Assembly: GCA_024811115.1 (NCBI GenBank)
Contig: JAKOGH010001141.1
Coordinates: 1 to 11,566, forward strand
DNA from: Terana coerulea
Taxonomy: Eukaryota > Basidiomycota > Agaricomycetes > Polyporales > Phanerochaetaceae
Reading direction: 5' to 3'
Length of the DNA: 11,566 bases
Position numbers and translations under genes: made by a program. Of the stretch, positions 1 through 8,711 are shown one piece after another (position 1 is the first letter of the stretch; every line of letters begins with the position of its first letter). The notes beneath the pieces were generated by a model, which was given only the letters and a program-made list of their open reading frames with translations, was not told where the DNA came from and did not search any database.

Positions 1-36
1 GAGCAGCTGAAGTAGCCCCTCACGTTCACTTGATTT

Positions 37-52
37 TATCAATATATCAATA
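37..52. repeat. 8-nt tandem repeat (TATCAATA)2
   Basis: Two perfect adjacent copies of TATCAATA lie in an AT-rich stretch near the window start. No gene could be placed over them. They may be simple sequence or part of a downstream region of the minus-strand gene that ends at 312. Confidence 0.7.
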
Positions 53-160
53 TCGCAGTGAACATAAATGTTGTGAAACGAGGATAAAGAGCGGATAATA
101 ATGAGGCAGTCCGTCGTACATCGATGGTACATCTATTCACGTTTTGTCCGAGATTCGTGA

Positions 161-194
161 GGGATAAGCAGAAAGATGGGATAAGTAGAAAGAT
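161..194. repeat. 17-nt tandem duplication
   Basis: Positions 161-177 and 178-194 are adjacent 17-nt copies (starting GGGATAAG, ending AAAGAT) that differ at one base, C versus T. The duplication lies beyond the 3' end of the minus-strand gene. Apart from this and the 37-52 repeat, I see no gene or other signal in 1-311. Confidence 0.85.
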
Positions 195-311
195 GCGACA
201 AATAATTCCAACCAGCGCCAGGTCGTCCCATAGCATGCGTTCCATGAATATCGTCCGTAGTACATCGAGAAATTGGCTCGAGTGGGGTAACCAAAGCTCG
301 GGAGACAGACC

Positions 312-1321
312 TCAGCGCCTGAGAGGGACGAGCTTTATATGACGGGCAGAGAAGGTCGAGATACGCTCAGGCAGTGGTTGAGAAGCCACCTGTCTCGAGG
401 AAGATCCATTTATATTAGAAGGGTTGGTGTCGAAGTTCGGATCCTTGTCGAGGGCCTGGGCACAGCACGCACGAAAAAGCGCTTCGAAATCCTGAGGTGC
501 CTCCGCTCTAGCGAGATGCAGAGCGTTGTACTTCCGCGCGTATTCGGGGCACTAGTTGAGACGTAGGCGTCAGTGATCAGCACCCAACTTTACATCGAAG
601 TATCTGAAGCTCACAGTTGCGATAGCCTCGTCGATGCAAGCCTCAAGCACCTGGGCAAAATCCTCGTCCGTTACGCAGCGTTTCGTCTTGTCGCGTACGA
701 ATTGAAGATGCACCAGAGCTTCGGCGGCTTCCAGCACTTTCCGAGTCGATGGCTTTGATGAGTCATGGTGAGTTAGACAGGGATGTGTGTTGCCGCACAA
801 CAACTCTTCCAGCAGCTCTTTATACCCATGTAGTGTAGCCGCACACGATGACGCTACAGTGTATCCTTTGGCCAGTTAGACTGCATTGGAAATGTCCACT
901 ACCGATGGCCACTGGCCTAAACGGGTTTTCGCCACAGCACAGAAGCGCAACAAGGCCACTGGCGTTCCTAAGCGGAGCGAGTCCGATGAGCCGATGGACA
1001 ATTGGCCAAAGGCAGATGTTGTGCAATTCTCGGAGCAGTGCAACAATGACAACGCATCGAAGCCTGACTAGGATGTGATTCAGGAGGTGGCCACTGGCGT
1101 TAACAGCGTATCCGTAGCCCAAAGCGCAGGTTGACCCGCTGTTTCGCGGTCTGCCTCGGGGAGACTACAGTACTGACGTGAATCCGGTATTGATTGACTG
1201 GCATAATTTGACCTAAGAGGCTTCGTAATATTCAGTGCCCTCAACAATAATTGCTTAGATACTCACTGGTCTGAGCTCCTGGGACCTGTGTACTCACTTG
1301 CAAGGTCATAGCTCCGGCCAT
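312..1321 (-). CDS. Hypothetical intron-containing protein (3' exons firm, 5' exons tentative)
   Basis: I do not recognise this protein. The firm part is two minus-strand exons. The upstream one (about 853 down to 594) encodes a leucine/glutamate-rich stretch including GYKELLEELLCG and KVLEAAEALVHLQFVRDKTK. A 42-nt phase-0 intron follows (593 down to 552, GTAAAG...CTAG, with a CTGAC branch-like site). The last exon (551 down to 312) runs 79 codons to a TGA and includes PEYARKYNALHLARAEAP and a basic C-terminus. The splice keeps the frame and removes an in-frame TGA. Further upstream, an open frame at about 1060-890 reads like coding sequence (SLRLGTPVALLRFCAVAK). An ATG at 1321-1319, in good context with A at -3, is followed after 17 codons by a GTGAGT donor. 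I could not join these 5' pieces in frame, so the start is a guess. The helical, AxxLHGYKELLEELL-like spacing weakly suggests a repeat protein such as ankyrin, but this is not established. Confidence 0.45.
907..1100. repeat. Three dispersed GGCCACTGGC copies
   Basis: GGCCACTGGC occurs at 907-916, 954-963 and 1088-1097. The last two copies extend to the 13-mer GGCCACTGGCGTT, 134 nt apart. They lie inside the tentative 5' half of the minus-strand hypothetical gene. They may be remnants of an internal duplication or protein-binding sites. Confidence 0.6.
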
Positions 1322-1621
1322 GTTTTCATTTGGTTTTCATGGCGACTCGTTACGAGTCAAGTACGTTTGCACGGATAACGGCAATCAAAGCGGCCGAGCC
1401 AGCCAATCACATCACTGCCGAAACGCTTGCCGAGCAACCTCATAACGCCACCACGGGGGCTCCTCGCAATTCTGGAATACCGGTCTCGCATCTTGACCGT
1501 CGACCACGACGTCGACGAACGACCCTTCACGACTTACGACTTGTACAATATCCAAGCCTTTTGCGAAACCTGATAGGTGCTGCACCAGGCAGCCCAACTC
1601 ACTCGATCGCCCGTTTTTACC
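1322..1621. promoter_or_regulatory. Divergent intergenic/promoter region with CCAAT box
   Basis: About 300 bp separates the putative start of the minus-strand hypothetical gene (1321) from the MFS1 start (1622), so it probably serves both as a shared promoter. It holds a CCAAT box at 1403-1407 (AGCCAATCAC), roughly 80 nt from one start and 220 nt from the other. No clear TATA box was found for MFS1. The MFS1 ATG follows a pyrimidine-rich stretch and has A at -3 (TTTTACCATGA), which supports the start choice. Confidence 0.4.
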
Positions 1622-4457
1622 ATGAGCGCCGCCGCGGAGCACGAGCCGTTCCTGCAGAACGGACATGAGGCCCAAACGTACGGGGTCAAAGCAAAACATA
1701 ACAAAGTTGGACCCTTGGAGATCTCCAAGACCACGCGCTACGGCATTCTTGCCGGTATATGGGCGGCAACATTCCTATCCGTGTGTACAACTCAATCGGT
1801 CTCATGTAACTTTCCGGATGCTCAGTGTTTTGGCCCTGCCTGGGATCAAGTCCTTGAACAGTGAGTGGAAATAAAGAGTGAAAGTCTATGATTGTTTGAT
1901 ATCACAAAAACTAGCCACCCTTGTTGCCACCTGTGCGTACCGTGCCCGAGAACATGTCAAGGACAATTCGCTCAGGCTGAGGTATCTGTGCAGTGCTGCC
2001 GGGAATTTCTTCAGATTTCCAAAATCCCATCAAGCCAGCTGGCTTGGTACTGCGTAAGCCCACAGTTGCTTGAATCGTTTTCGGTATCTCAAACTTTTTG
2101 CAGATATCTGCTGGCGACGTGCACATTCACTCCGCTATACGGGCGGCTATGTAACGTCATGGGTCGCCGCGGCGCCAACCAAGCAGCGGTGCTCTTTGCG
2201 GCACTGGGAACAATTGCCTGTGGGCTGTCCACAAATATGGAAATGCTCATTGCGGCGCGATTTGTAAGTGCCTGTCTTGTAAACCTTCGGTTTTGTGTCC
2301 AACCACTCTACTACGTATAGTTGGCAGGCCTTGGTGGGGGTGGTATTTACACGACAGCAACGTACGTCTCAATCACACATTCTAAGCGATTTTTATTCTC
2401 AGCACTTGTATAGCATCGTCACGAGCGACATGTACAGTCTACGGGTAGGTGTGGTAATTCTCTCTGAAATATGCTCGCTGAGTTGGAGGGGGCCATAGGA
2501 ACGAGGCTTGACACAGGGCATAGCATCTGTGTTCAACAGCGTAAGCTCAAGTAGATTCTGCTCTGTCACTAATGCTAACTATGTTTTGCAGCTTGGAATG
2601 GGTCTTGGTGGACCTGTCGGAGGGTTCATTGCCGATCGGTACGACCATGTTTCCTGAGTCGGGTTAGAATCTAACCTACCCTTTGGATGATAGCTTTGGT
2701 TGGCGCTGGGCATTTCTCATTCAACTTCCTCTCTTCCTGGTGTCCTTTATCCTTACGTCCATCAATCTTCGCTACGTCACTCCGGTGAGTGACAGCTGTC
2801 CGATCGGGTGTGAAAGGTTAAGTGATTTGTTTCTAGGGCAAGAGTAAGAGCACGAAGGAAGTCCTGAAGAGAATCGACTATGGCGGGAGCTTTGCGTTGA
2901 TGTTTGCGGTAAGTTCATCTCAGGATTTGGAGAAGACAAGTCTTTCAATGTGATATCTTGATTTCGTATATCTAGGTTCTGTCCTTCCTGGTCTTCTTGA
3001 GCACACGGTTCAGCGAAGAATATCCTGTACGTGCGCTTGTTCTTCCTCTGCTCGCCGTGCTCACGAGATCGTTCAGTGGGAATCCCCGCAGTTCTCGTCC
3101 CGTTAATTCTCTCGTTCCTTTTCGCCATTGCCTTCGTCTACGTTGAGCTATACGTCGCCCCCGAGCCAGTTCTAGCCCCCTTCCTTCTTAAGGAGAAGAT
3201 TCCCGTTCTCGTCGGTATCAGCAACTTCCTCGTCGCGACGTGCAATTTCACGATCATGTACAACTTCCCGACGTGGTTCCAGACCGTGATGTTGACGAGC
3301 GCGAGCGAAGCCGGGGCGCACTTGATCCCGAACGGCGTCTCGATATCGTGCGGCTCGCTATTCGCCGGGTGCGTGCTTCGCTTAAAATGACTGTAGACTG
3401 TTTTTGATACATGTTTGTAGATGGATCATGCATCGAACAGGGAAATATAGGCGTCTCAATCTTATATTCGGATTATTCCCTTTCGTCTCTGCAATTCTCC
3501 TGAGTCTGATGCGGGAAGACTCTCATCCGATTGTGCTGTGGCTGAGCATCGTGCGTGCATTTGCCGGGTACACAGAGGGCGTTTCACTGACAATCCTTCA
3601 GCTTCCCTCGGGTTTCGGTAACGCAGTCGTACTACAAACCATGCTTAGTACGTGAGCTACCTTGACGAAGTGTCTTACGACTGACATAACATCTTCCACA
3701 GTTTGCTCTCCTTGCCCATCTGCCCCGTGAGTCACTTTATTTAACTATTTACGACCGCATTTAAAAGTTATCTTTAGAGTCTGCGGTTGCTGTCGGCACC
3801 GGGTTTGGCCAACTGTTCCGCGGAATCGGTATATTCCTCCATCTTATCCGCATATGCGCTGTAACTGACTGACAACGGTTCAGGTCAAGTCGGAGGCGTC
3901 GCGATATCCGCCGCCTTATTCCAGTCAATCCTTAATATCGAGCTGCATAAGCGCATACAGGGGGAGAATGCGGAGGAGACGATAAGGACGATACGATACT
4001 CTGCAACTCTCGTCGCCCGTCTTCCTCCCGATCTCCAACGCGCCGCGCGACTCGTACGCCATCAGCCTCCGCGCCGTCTTCATCATGGCAGCCTGCTCGA
4101 CGTTCCTTGCGTACCTGGCTCGGCTGCCCGTAGGTCACGGCTTACAGCTGCGTAGGATAGCTGGCTGACCTGTCTCCGCAGATACCGGACAAGAGCCTCG
4201 ACGACGCGCCCGCGACGCCGGCGGGGCGCGAGAACCCGCTGGAGATCACGGACGACCCGGAGGAGGACGCGGGGCTGAACCCGGACAGCGAGGACGAGGA
4301 CGTGCCACCGATCCGCCCACAGCTCGCGCCGAAGCGGCGCCGGCGGCTCTCGACGTACGAGTCCTCGGACGGCGGGATGGACCTCGAGAGTCAGGAGATC
4401 AGGGGCTCGGCGCGGCAGGCCCGGAAACGGAGTTTGTCGATCTCGGGGAGTGTTTAG
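1622..4457 (+). CDS. MFS transporter, DHA2 / Vba-Fnx vacuolar basic amino acid type (MFS1), frame disrupted
   Basis: This is a proton-antiporter-type membrane transporter. The family moves basic amino acids or drugs, often across the vacuolar membrane. There are 19 exons: 1622-1780, 1851-1860, 1915-1932, 1994-2053, 2104-2263, 2321-2361, 2414-2444, 2499-2540, 2592-2638, 2694-2784, 2837-2908, 2976-3026, 3077-3368, 3421-3550, 3602-3647, 3702-3726, 3778-3828, 3884-4129 and 4182-4457. All introns are GT-AG and 50-70 nt. Exons total 1848 nt (about 615 residues, normal for the family). Visible motifs are an acidic/hydrophobic N-terminus EHEPFL, MFS motif A as GRLCNVMGRRG, a glycine-rich LAGLGGGGIYTT, and the DHA antiporter motif GMGLGGPVGGF before ADRFGWRWAF. 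The C-terminal tail of about 90 residues is hydrophilic and acidic, then Arg/Ser-rich. Four indels break the frame: an A run at 2021-2024 (-1), a C run at 3084-3087 (-1, giving TAA at 3104), TTT at 3702-3704 (+1), and a CG repeat at about 4044-4050 (-2 or +1). MFS2 is its paralog, and the monooxygenase converges on it. Confidence 0.88.
1851..1860 (+). other. 10-nt microexon 2 of MFS1
   Basis: TCCTTGAACA is flanked by AAG on the left and GTGAGT on the right. Splicing it between exon 1 (ending in codons for ATFLS) and the 18-nt exon 3 gives FLSSLNTTLVAT, the expected TM1 sequence. Skipping it shifts the frame. MFS2 has an exon of identical length and phase at 9682-9691. Confidence 0.8.
1915..1932 (+). 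other. 18-nt microexon 3 of MFS1
   Basis: This six-codon exon supplies TLVAT plus split codons. It is bounded by ACTAG and GTGCGT and matched in length and phase by 9763-9780 in MFS2. Confidence 0.85.
3084..3087 (+). other. One-base deletion in a C run, MFS1 exon 13
   Basis: Exon 12 ends in phase 0 and every usable AG nearby (3067, 3076, 3091) leads into the same wrong frame. That frame stops at TAA 3104-3106. The conserved continuation (VLVPLILSFLFAIAFVY) is one base out of phase immediately after this CCCC. One base is therefore missing relative to an intact gene. Confidence 0.75.
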
Positions 4458-4813
4458 TGCAGGTGCGTTGGTCGAGCATTGTTCTGTCTCATTCGCAGAC
4501 TACGGAAACTCTTTGGATCATGGACACCGTCATAGAGGACAGGATACATAGTTATAGCTAGTTCATATGCATGGCAATAACAGTAGCTTGTATACACCAC
4601 AATTCAACAATCCGGATGCTTCGAGTCTGCAGACGTTGAACTGATCGCGGACCTGTTCGACATGACGCCGAGCTGGTGAAGGCGAAGTAGGGGCTTATGG
4701 TTTAAGCTTTAGTTTCAGCTTATGGGTCTCGTAAGCCTGATAACGCACTCGCGCATTCTATGCGTCATGACTTTGAACTACGTATACAACGGAGAAATGT
4801 ACCGCACAATGTT
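4458..4813. other. Convergent intergenic region (3' UTRs)
   Basis: This stretch separates the stop of MFS1 from the stop of the minus-strand monooxygenase. It holds no credible gene. It is AT-richer than the flanking exons and includes AATAACAG-like sequence around 4575, which may belong to a 3' end signal. GCTTATGG appears twice around 4693 and 4718. Confidence 0.5.
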
Positions 4814-6605
4814 TCACGACTGTGGCCAGTCTGTCATACCACTCTGGCTCTTCATCCAGTCTAAAGCCATCTGCAAGTGCTCCTCGGGCTCCTCGCTGTC
4901 CAGCCACGCAAACTGCTTGTTCACCTCCGCGATCAACGCCGCGTCGTCGTCCTCTCTGGACGCTCGTGAGCGCCCATAGTTCGCCGGTGCGCGCGGAGAC
5001 GTCCTGGACGTGGTTCGCGAACGGCAGTCGGATGTGTTCGTATGCTTTCAAGGCCTGCTGCACGTTCTCTTTGGTCACGGACGGGTGCCCGAGCAAGCCA
5101 GCGAGCGTCCATGCGTCCTGTAGGCGCAGCATCTCAACGGTTATGTGCGACTACTAACAGTGGGCGGGGACGTACCTCGATCGCTTGGGCCAGCCCCCGA
5201 GCCTTGGTACGGTGTCATCGCATGGGCCTGCGTAATCACGGCACTCAACCGCAGGCTCTTCAGAATGGATCAGGGACGCACCGCGTCTCCGAGCAAGGCG
5301 ACGCTCCCGTTCACACATGGTGGGCAGACGGCGCAAATGGTGCAAGCCCCATCTAGTGGGTTCTCCAAATTCTACCGGCGGAATGACGACCAGTCAAATA
5401 GTGATAGGCAAGTCACAGCTGGAAGGGTCCCCGGGAAAGCGTACCTGGAGCAACTCTTGCGCATCATCTTCGAACCCACCGTAGATGGCGAGTATGTCCT
5501 CGCGAGTGCAGTCTAGTGACCCATGGCTGATTCCACGGAGTGTCGTTGAGCTCGGATTGACAATGATTCCAGCCACATTCACCATTTTGCCTTGGGCGAT
5601 TGGATATGTGACTAAGGTCTAGAGAACGAAACCAGTCGATTCAGTCCGTGAACATGCTATATCAAGTCAACATGCGGACCTTGCCCTTCCCCAGCCACTT
5701 GGAATCATGTTCGGGTCAGCAAACTTCGGCGCGAATAAAGCAAGACACATTACGCACAGTGTCCCCAAGAGAGCCGGGTGAGGCTCTCCATTCTTGAGGA
5801 CCAACTTCTCCGCAGGAACCAAACCCCTGTAGAATAGTGCTTCCGTTCCATGGGCTCGATATGTTTGAGCAACTCTGGCTGTCCGCTAGGCCATCTTCTG
5901 GAACATCGCACGGCGCACGGCAGACTTTAGCCGTCGCACCCGATCAGGACGTCGCACGTCGCGAGCCGTCCTCGAACGCGAGCTCAACTGTTCCGGAAGA
6001 CCCGCCCGTCGGTGTATGAATGGCAGCGCTTAGCTAAATGGATATGGGTGTGCTCGGGGACATGCTTGACTAGGGAGGTCAAGAAGATGTGCCCGATGGT
6101 ACTGGTGGTAAGGCTCTTAAAAACAGGTCAATTGTTTACCGGCAGAAACACTTCCTGCCTCAAATACTCACGATTGAAATCGAAACGATGGAGCACTCGG
6201 CCGGGCCCCTCCTCGGAGCGGCGAACAAGCATACGAAGCAATTCGCCTATCACACGTCAAAGACGACTCAACACTATACTTGTGCATGAGGCATACCTTC
6301 AGAACCGCCCGCCAGCTCGCGCATGGCCTTGTCCAGGCCAACCAATTCGAGGACCTTCCACGGCCTGCCCCAGATGGTGAGACCAGCTCCAATCTCTTGG
6401 AGATTGGCAGCAGCCTCGTAAACGTCTACTGCAACATCTGGATATTTTCCGAGGGCAACCGCAAGAATAAGACCGCCCAAGCCGCCTCCGCTACAAGATC
6501 GCAAGGTTAGCGCGTAGAGTAACGGCTGGAAAAGGACTACTACCATATCGCTACCCGGAATTTTGGCGATGAAGGCATAGGGGATTCAGAGTCTTCAGCG
6601 GACAT
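4814..6605 (-). pseudogene. Salicylate-hydroxylase-like FAD-dependent monooxygenase, heavily frame-disrupted
   Basis: Family A flavoprotein monooxygenases use FAD and NAD(P)H to hydroxylate aromatic or related substrates, usually in the cytosol. Start 6605-6603 has A at -3 and a TATA box upstream. Supported exons (minus strand): 6605-6544, 6490-6297, 6246-6172, 6115 to about 5770, 5618-5445, 5371-5282, 5227-5176 and 5117-4814. The junctions between 5770 and 5619 are unresolved. The N-terminus has the Rossmann FAD motif GGGLGGLILAVAL (GxGxxG) and then YEAAANLQEIGAGLTIWG. HRAHLLDL, GCDG, the FAD-ribityl GD motif (LLGDA, then HAMTPYQGSGAG in pieces) and DAWTLAGLLGHPSV follow in the normal order. 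The expected C-terminal frame ends at TGA 4816-4814. About 13 small indels interrupt the frame, densest in exon 4. It lies between two transporter paralogs and converges with MFS1. It could be a true pseudogene or a live gene in poorly polished sequence. Confidence 0.82.
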
Positions 6606-6655
6606 GTTCAGCGATGTTCTTCAGTTTGCTCCTAGACATCAGCTTGCTCCCCCGT

Positions 6656-6663
6656 ATTATATA
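6656..6663 (-). promoter_or_regulatory. TATA box of the monooxygenase gene
   Basis: On the minus strand the sequence reads GAGTATATAATACGG, with TATATAAT about 51-58 nt upstream of the ATG at 6605. This spacing suits a fungal core promoter and supports that start. The rest of 6606-6700 shows no other clear element. Confidence 0.55.
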
Positions 6664-8340
6664 CTCAAGAATGGACTTTGAATAATCCAGCGTACGTTGT
6701 GCTATGACTCTTCGGCATGAGGCCGCGTATAGCCGCGTCGCGAGAAGCTATGCCCTACAATGTAAGAAGGCCTTGCTCAATGGGATAGCGGGAAAATTCG
6801 CCCGAAAAAGAACAGTAGCTGACTATGCTGGATGATGAACTAAGGGCTTCTTTTCTATGCGAGTAGAGCGAAATCTCCGTACGGCCGCGCTGCTCGCAGT
6901 GAACGCTGGCGAATCAGCGTAGGAGCCATGAACCAGCACGCCAGGTTCCGTGGTACATCCCATAATTTAGGATATTCACAAGAAGAGTTTGATCATTTGA
7001 CGCGTCGTGTCGCATTCTGCGCTGTCCGGATAGCAGCAGATTTCTAGTTTTCTCTGCCACCATAAAATCAGCATTACTGAATGCGGCTGTTCTCGGTGAC
7101 CTGATCTTCATGGCTCCGACCATTCCTACGCAGGTCGCCAGAGCTTTCCACGCCTCCGCTCGGCTGTGTCGGAGAGCAGTGCCGTAGCGCTTATGATGGC
7201 GAAGAAACGTTTCGTTTGAAGCCCGCGCACAACAATTATTCATGCTTTCTGCGTGTTCATGTCCGGAATATACGTCACCTGGTTGTAAAAACAGCCTCGG
7301 CAGGAAATGCCAGCTGATTGTGTCAACCGGCGCACGTCTAGGACACTTCTCTTCTGCCGCCTGCGTGGTGAGCGGCGGCTGCATTGCCGCACAATGCGCT
7401 GACCCACTTCGGTGCCAGATGATCACACCTTTGAGCCGCTAACAGCGCTAGAGCTTTGGGCATAATGCCAGCAGAGCGCATGTTTGTTTGGGCGAGTTTC
7501 GCCTTAAGGCACCGTTGCCCAGTTCCGCACGCTCTCGACAGGGCCGTAGACGTAAACCAACCGTGGAAGGAAGTGAGCCAAGCTATAGTCCGATTCGTCG
7601 GAATTGGTAGATCCTCAAGGCATATCGGTCAGCCGAGGCCGTTAAAAAATAGTGATTTTGCTTACCTGTCCGCGCCAAAATGCGGCCGTAGCATATTACT
7701 CCTCTGCACAAGTAGGGAATTCTGTCGTCCCGTCTACTCCCATTCTTGTACAAATGTCAACCATCGCCGTTGTTTTGCCTTGTCTCTCTTCTGGTTGATA
7801 GTCTTAGTTGGCCATCCGTCCGCTCTGGCCCTAGCAAGCCCTGCAATCGAACCTAGAGAGCCTTGATGAGGAATATCAGCTGATGAGGTTGCACATCACG
7901 GTCGCCCGCCTCCAATACTTCTGCACTTGGAGCAGCTACGCTCCTGCGTCGCCACACAGCGCGCTGACCCATGCTCGCCGTGCCCTCACTTTTCCGAAGT
8001 TGGTGGAGCGCTTGACCGCAAAAGATGAGACCTGTCCAAGAAACGAGGCACAAGAGTAGAGTGATTCACGGCGAGTTGATTTTCTTCTCAGGTTACGGTT
8101 GAAGGCCATCTAAGCTGCTGTGCATCCAAGCAGATAGACGCGCAGCACCTGAGAAGGCATAGTTTAGAATGTAACCGATGAAAACTTCGAGAGTTGTTGT
8201 TTACGGCCCCGACACCAACGGCGAAGGGTAAGTGAACCTGTCCGTCAGTATGTACCGGGCAAACAAAGAACACGCGTCGATGGAACGCCGGCGAGCGTCC
8301 TAGTCAACCACCTACAGCCCTCGAGGGCCATGCGTCTGCT
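6664..8340. other. Long stretch without a convincing gene
   Basis: Several 60-170 codon open frames exist on both strands, but none shows a recognisable domain. The longest, minus strand 7426-6914, begins at GTG rather than ATG and has no family resemblance. At 7754-8059 (+) there are small coding-like pieces in alternating frames, described under findings. No transposon ends, target-site duplications or RNA genes were seen. It may be intergenic DNA, a decayed insertion, or a gene too eroded to read. Confidence 0.4.
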
Positions 8341-8526
8341 TCAGTCTTGGAGCTCCCCACCGGCGCTGTCCGCCCTGGTATAACACTGGTCCATCGGCCT
8401 GAGGGCGGTCGTGCTGGTCGGCCTCCAGTGCTGAACGTCCACCCAGAGGACAGGTCCTCCGCGTCGGGAGTAGAGTGTACATGAGTGCGGATGTGGGGGA
8501 CAAAAGTCTAGTCGAAAAGGGGTCAT
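8341..8526 (-). CDS. Possible small ORF (61 aa) behind a TATA box
   Basis: ATG 8526-8524 has an excellent context (CAACCACCATGACC) and lies about 50 nt downstream of a perfect TATATAA on the same strand. The frame runs 61 codons to TGA at 8343-8341, starting MTPFRLDFCPPHPHSC and ending GGELQD. There is no signal peptide, CAAX end or known domain. All three minus frames here are fairly open in GC-rich sequence, so coding status is doubtful. It could equally be the first exon of a longer spliced transcript. Confidence 0.2.
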   Translation of the reverse strand: MTPFRLDFCPPHPHSCTLYSRRGGPVLWVDVQHWRPTSTTALRPMDQCYTRADSAGGELQD

Positions 8527-8575
8527 GGTGGTTGAGCCAAGAGAGGGCGGGAAGGTAAAGCCGATGCGCACCGGG

Positions 8576-8582
8576 TTATATA
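8576..8582 (-). promoter_or_regulatory. TATATAA box (minus strand)
   Basis: On the minus strand the sequence reads GGTATATAACCCGG, a textbook TATA element. It precedes a small ORF with good start context at nearly the same distance as the TATA box of the monooxygenase gene. Confidence 0.4.
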
Positions 8583-8587
8583 CCTTG

Positions 8588-8621
8588 CGAGGCTGGCTAG
8601 TCGCGTGACCTGCCAGCCTCG
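8588..8621. repeat. Perfect 10-bp inverted repeat
   Basis: CGAGGCTGGC (8588-8597) and GCCAGCCTCG (8612-8621) are perfect inverted copies separated by 14 nt. The repeat begins six bases from the TATATAA element, so it could be an operator-like binding site or a hairpin. Confidence 0.8.
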
Positions 8622-8694
8622 TTGATTTTCGTCCAACAGGACGCGGTCGAGGCTAACCGGTGTCGAGAAGGGCGGGCTTCGATGCATGCATTCT

Positions 8695-8706
8695 TCCCGA
8701 TCGGGA
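8695..8706. repeat. 12-bp perfect palindrome TCCCGATCGGGA
   Basis: TCCCGATCGGGA is fully self-complementary. It lies in a GC-rich block with the inverted repeat and a CRE-type site. Everted or inverted CCG/CGG half-sites suit binuclear zinc-cluster regulators, but the spacing here is not a recognised consensus. Confidence 0.6.
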
Positions 8707-8711
8707 TGTCT

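Noticed and set aside
848..1078. Plus-strand open frames of 60-76 codons
   Set aside because: They run antisense to the better supported minus-strand gene and have no recognisable domain or splice structure.
1330..1668. Plus-strand open frame of 112 codons overlapping the MFS1 start
   Set aside because: It is in a different frame from MFS1, begins in the promoter region and shows no family features.
1829..1850. Longer MFS1 exon 2 using the CAG acceptor near 1825
   Set aside because: It would insert about seven extra residues before SLN inside TM1. The AAG acceptor at 1850 gives the 10-nt exon that MFS2 also has.
1781..1864. Extension of MFS1 exon 1 to the stop at 1862 without splicing
   Set aside because: It destroys the TM1 sequence conserved with MFS2. 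The microexon model restores it with canonical splice sites.
3369..3420. Read-through of MFS1 exon 13 into an in-frame stop as the gene end
   Set aside because: A GT-AG intron here rejoins the conserved downstream helices, and MFS2 has the same intron at 11165-11215.
6914..7426. Minus-strand open frame of 170 codons
   Set aside because: The first codon is GTG rather than ATG and no domain or family signature is visible. An open frame this long is expected by chance at roughly the 0.3 level across six frames of this window.
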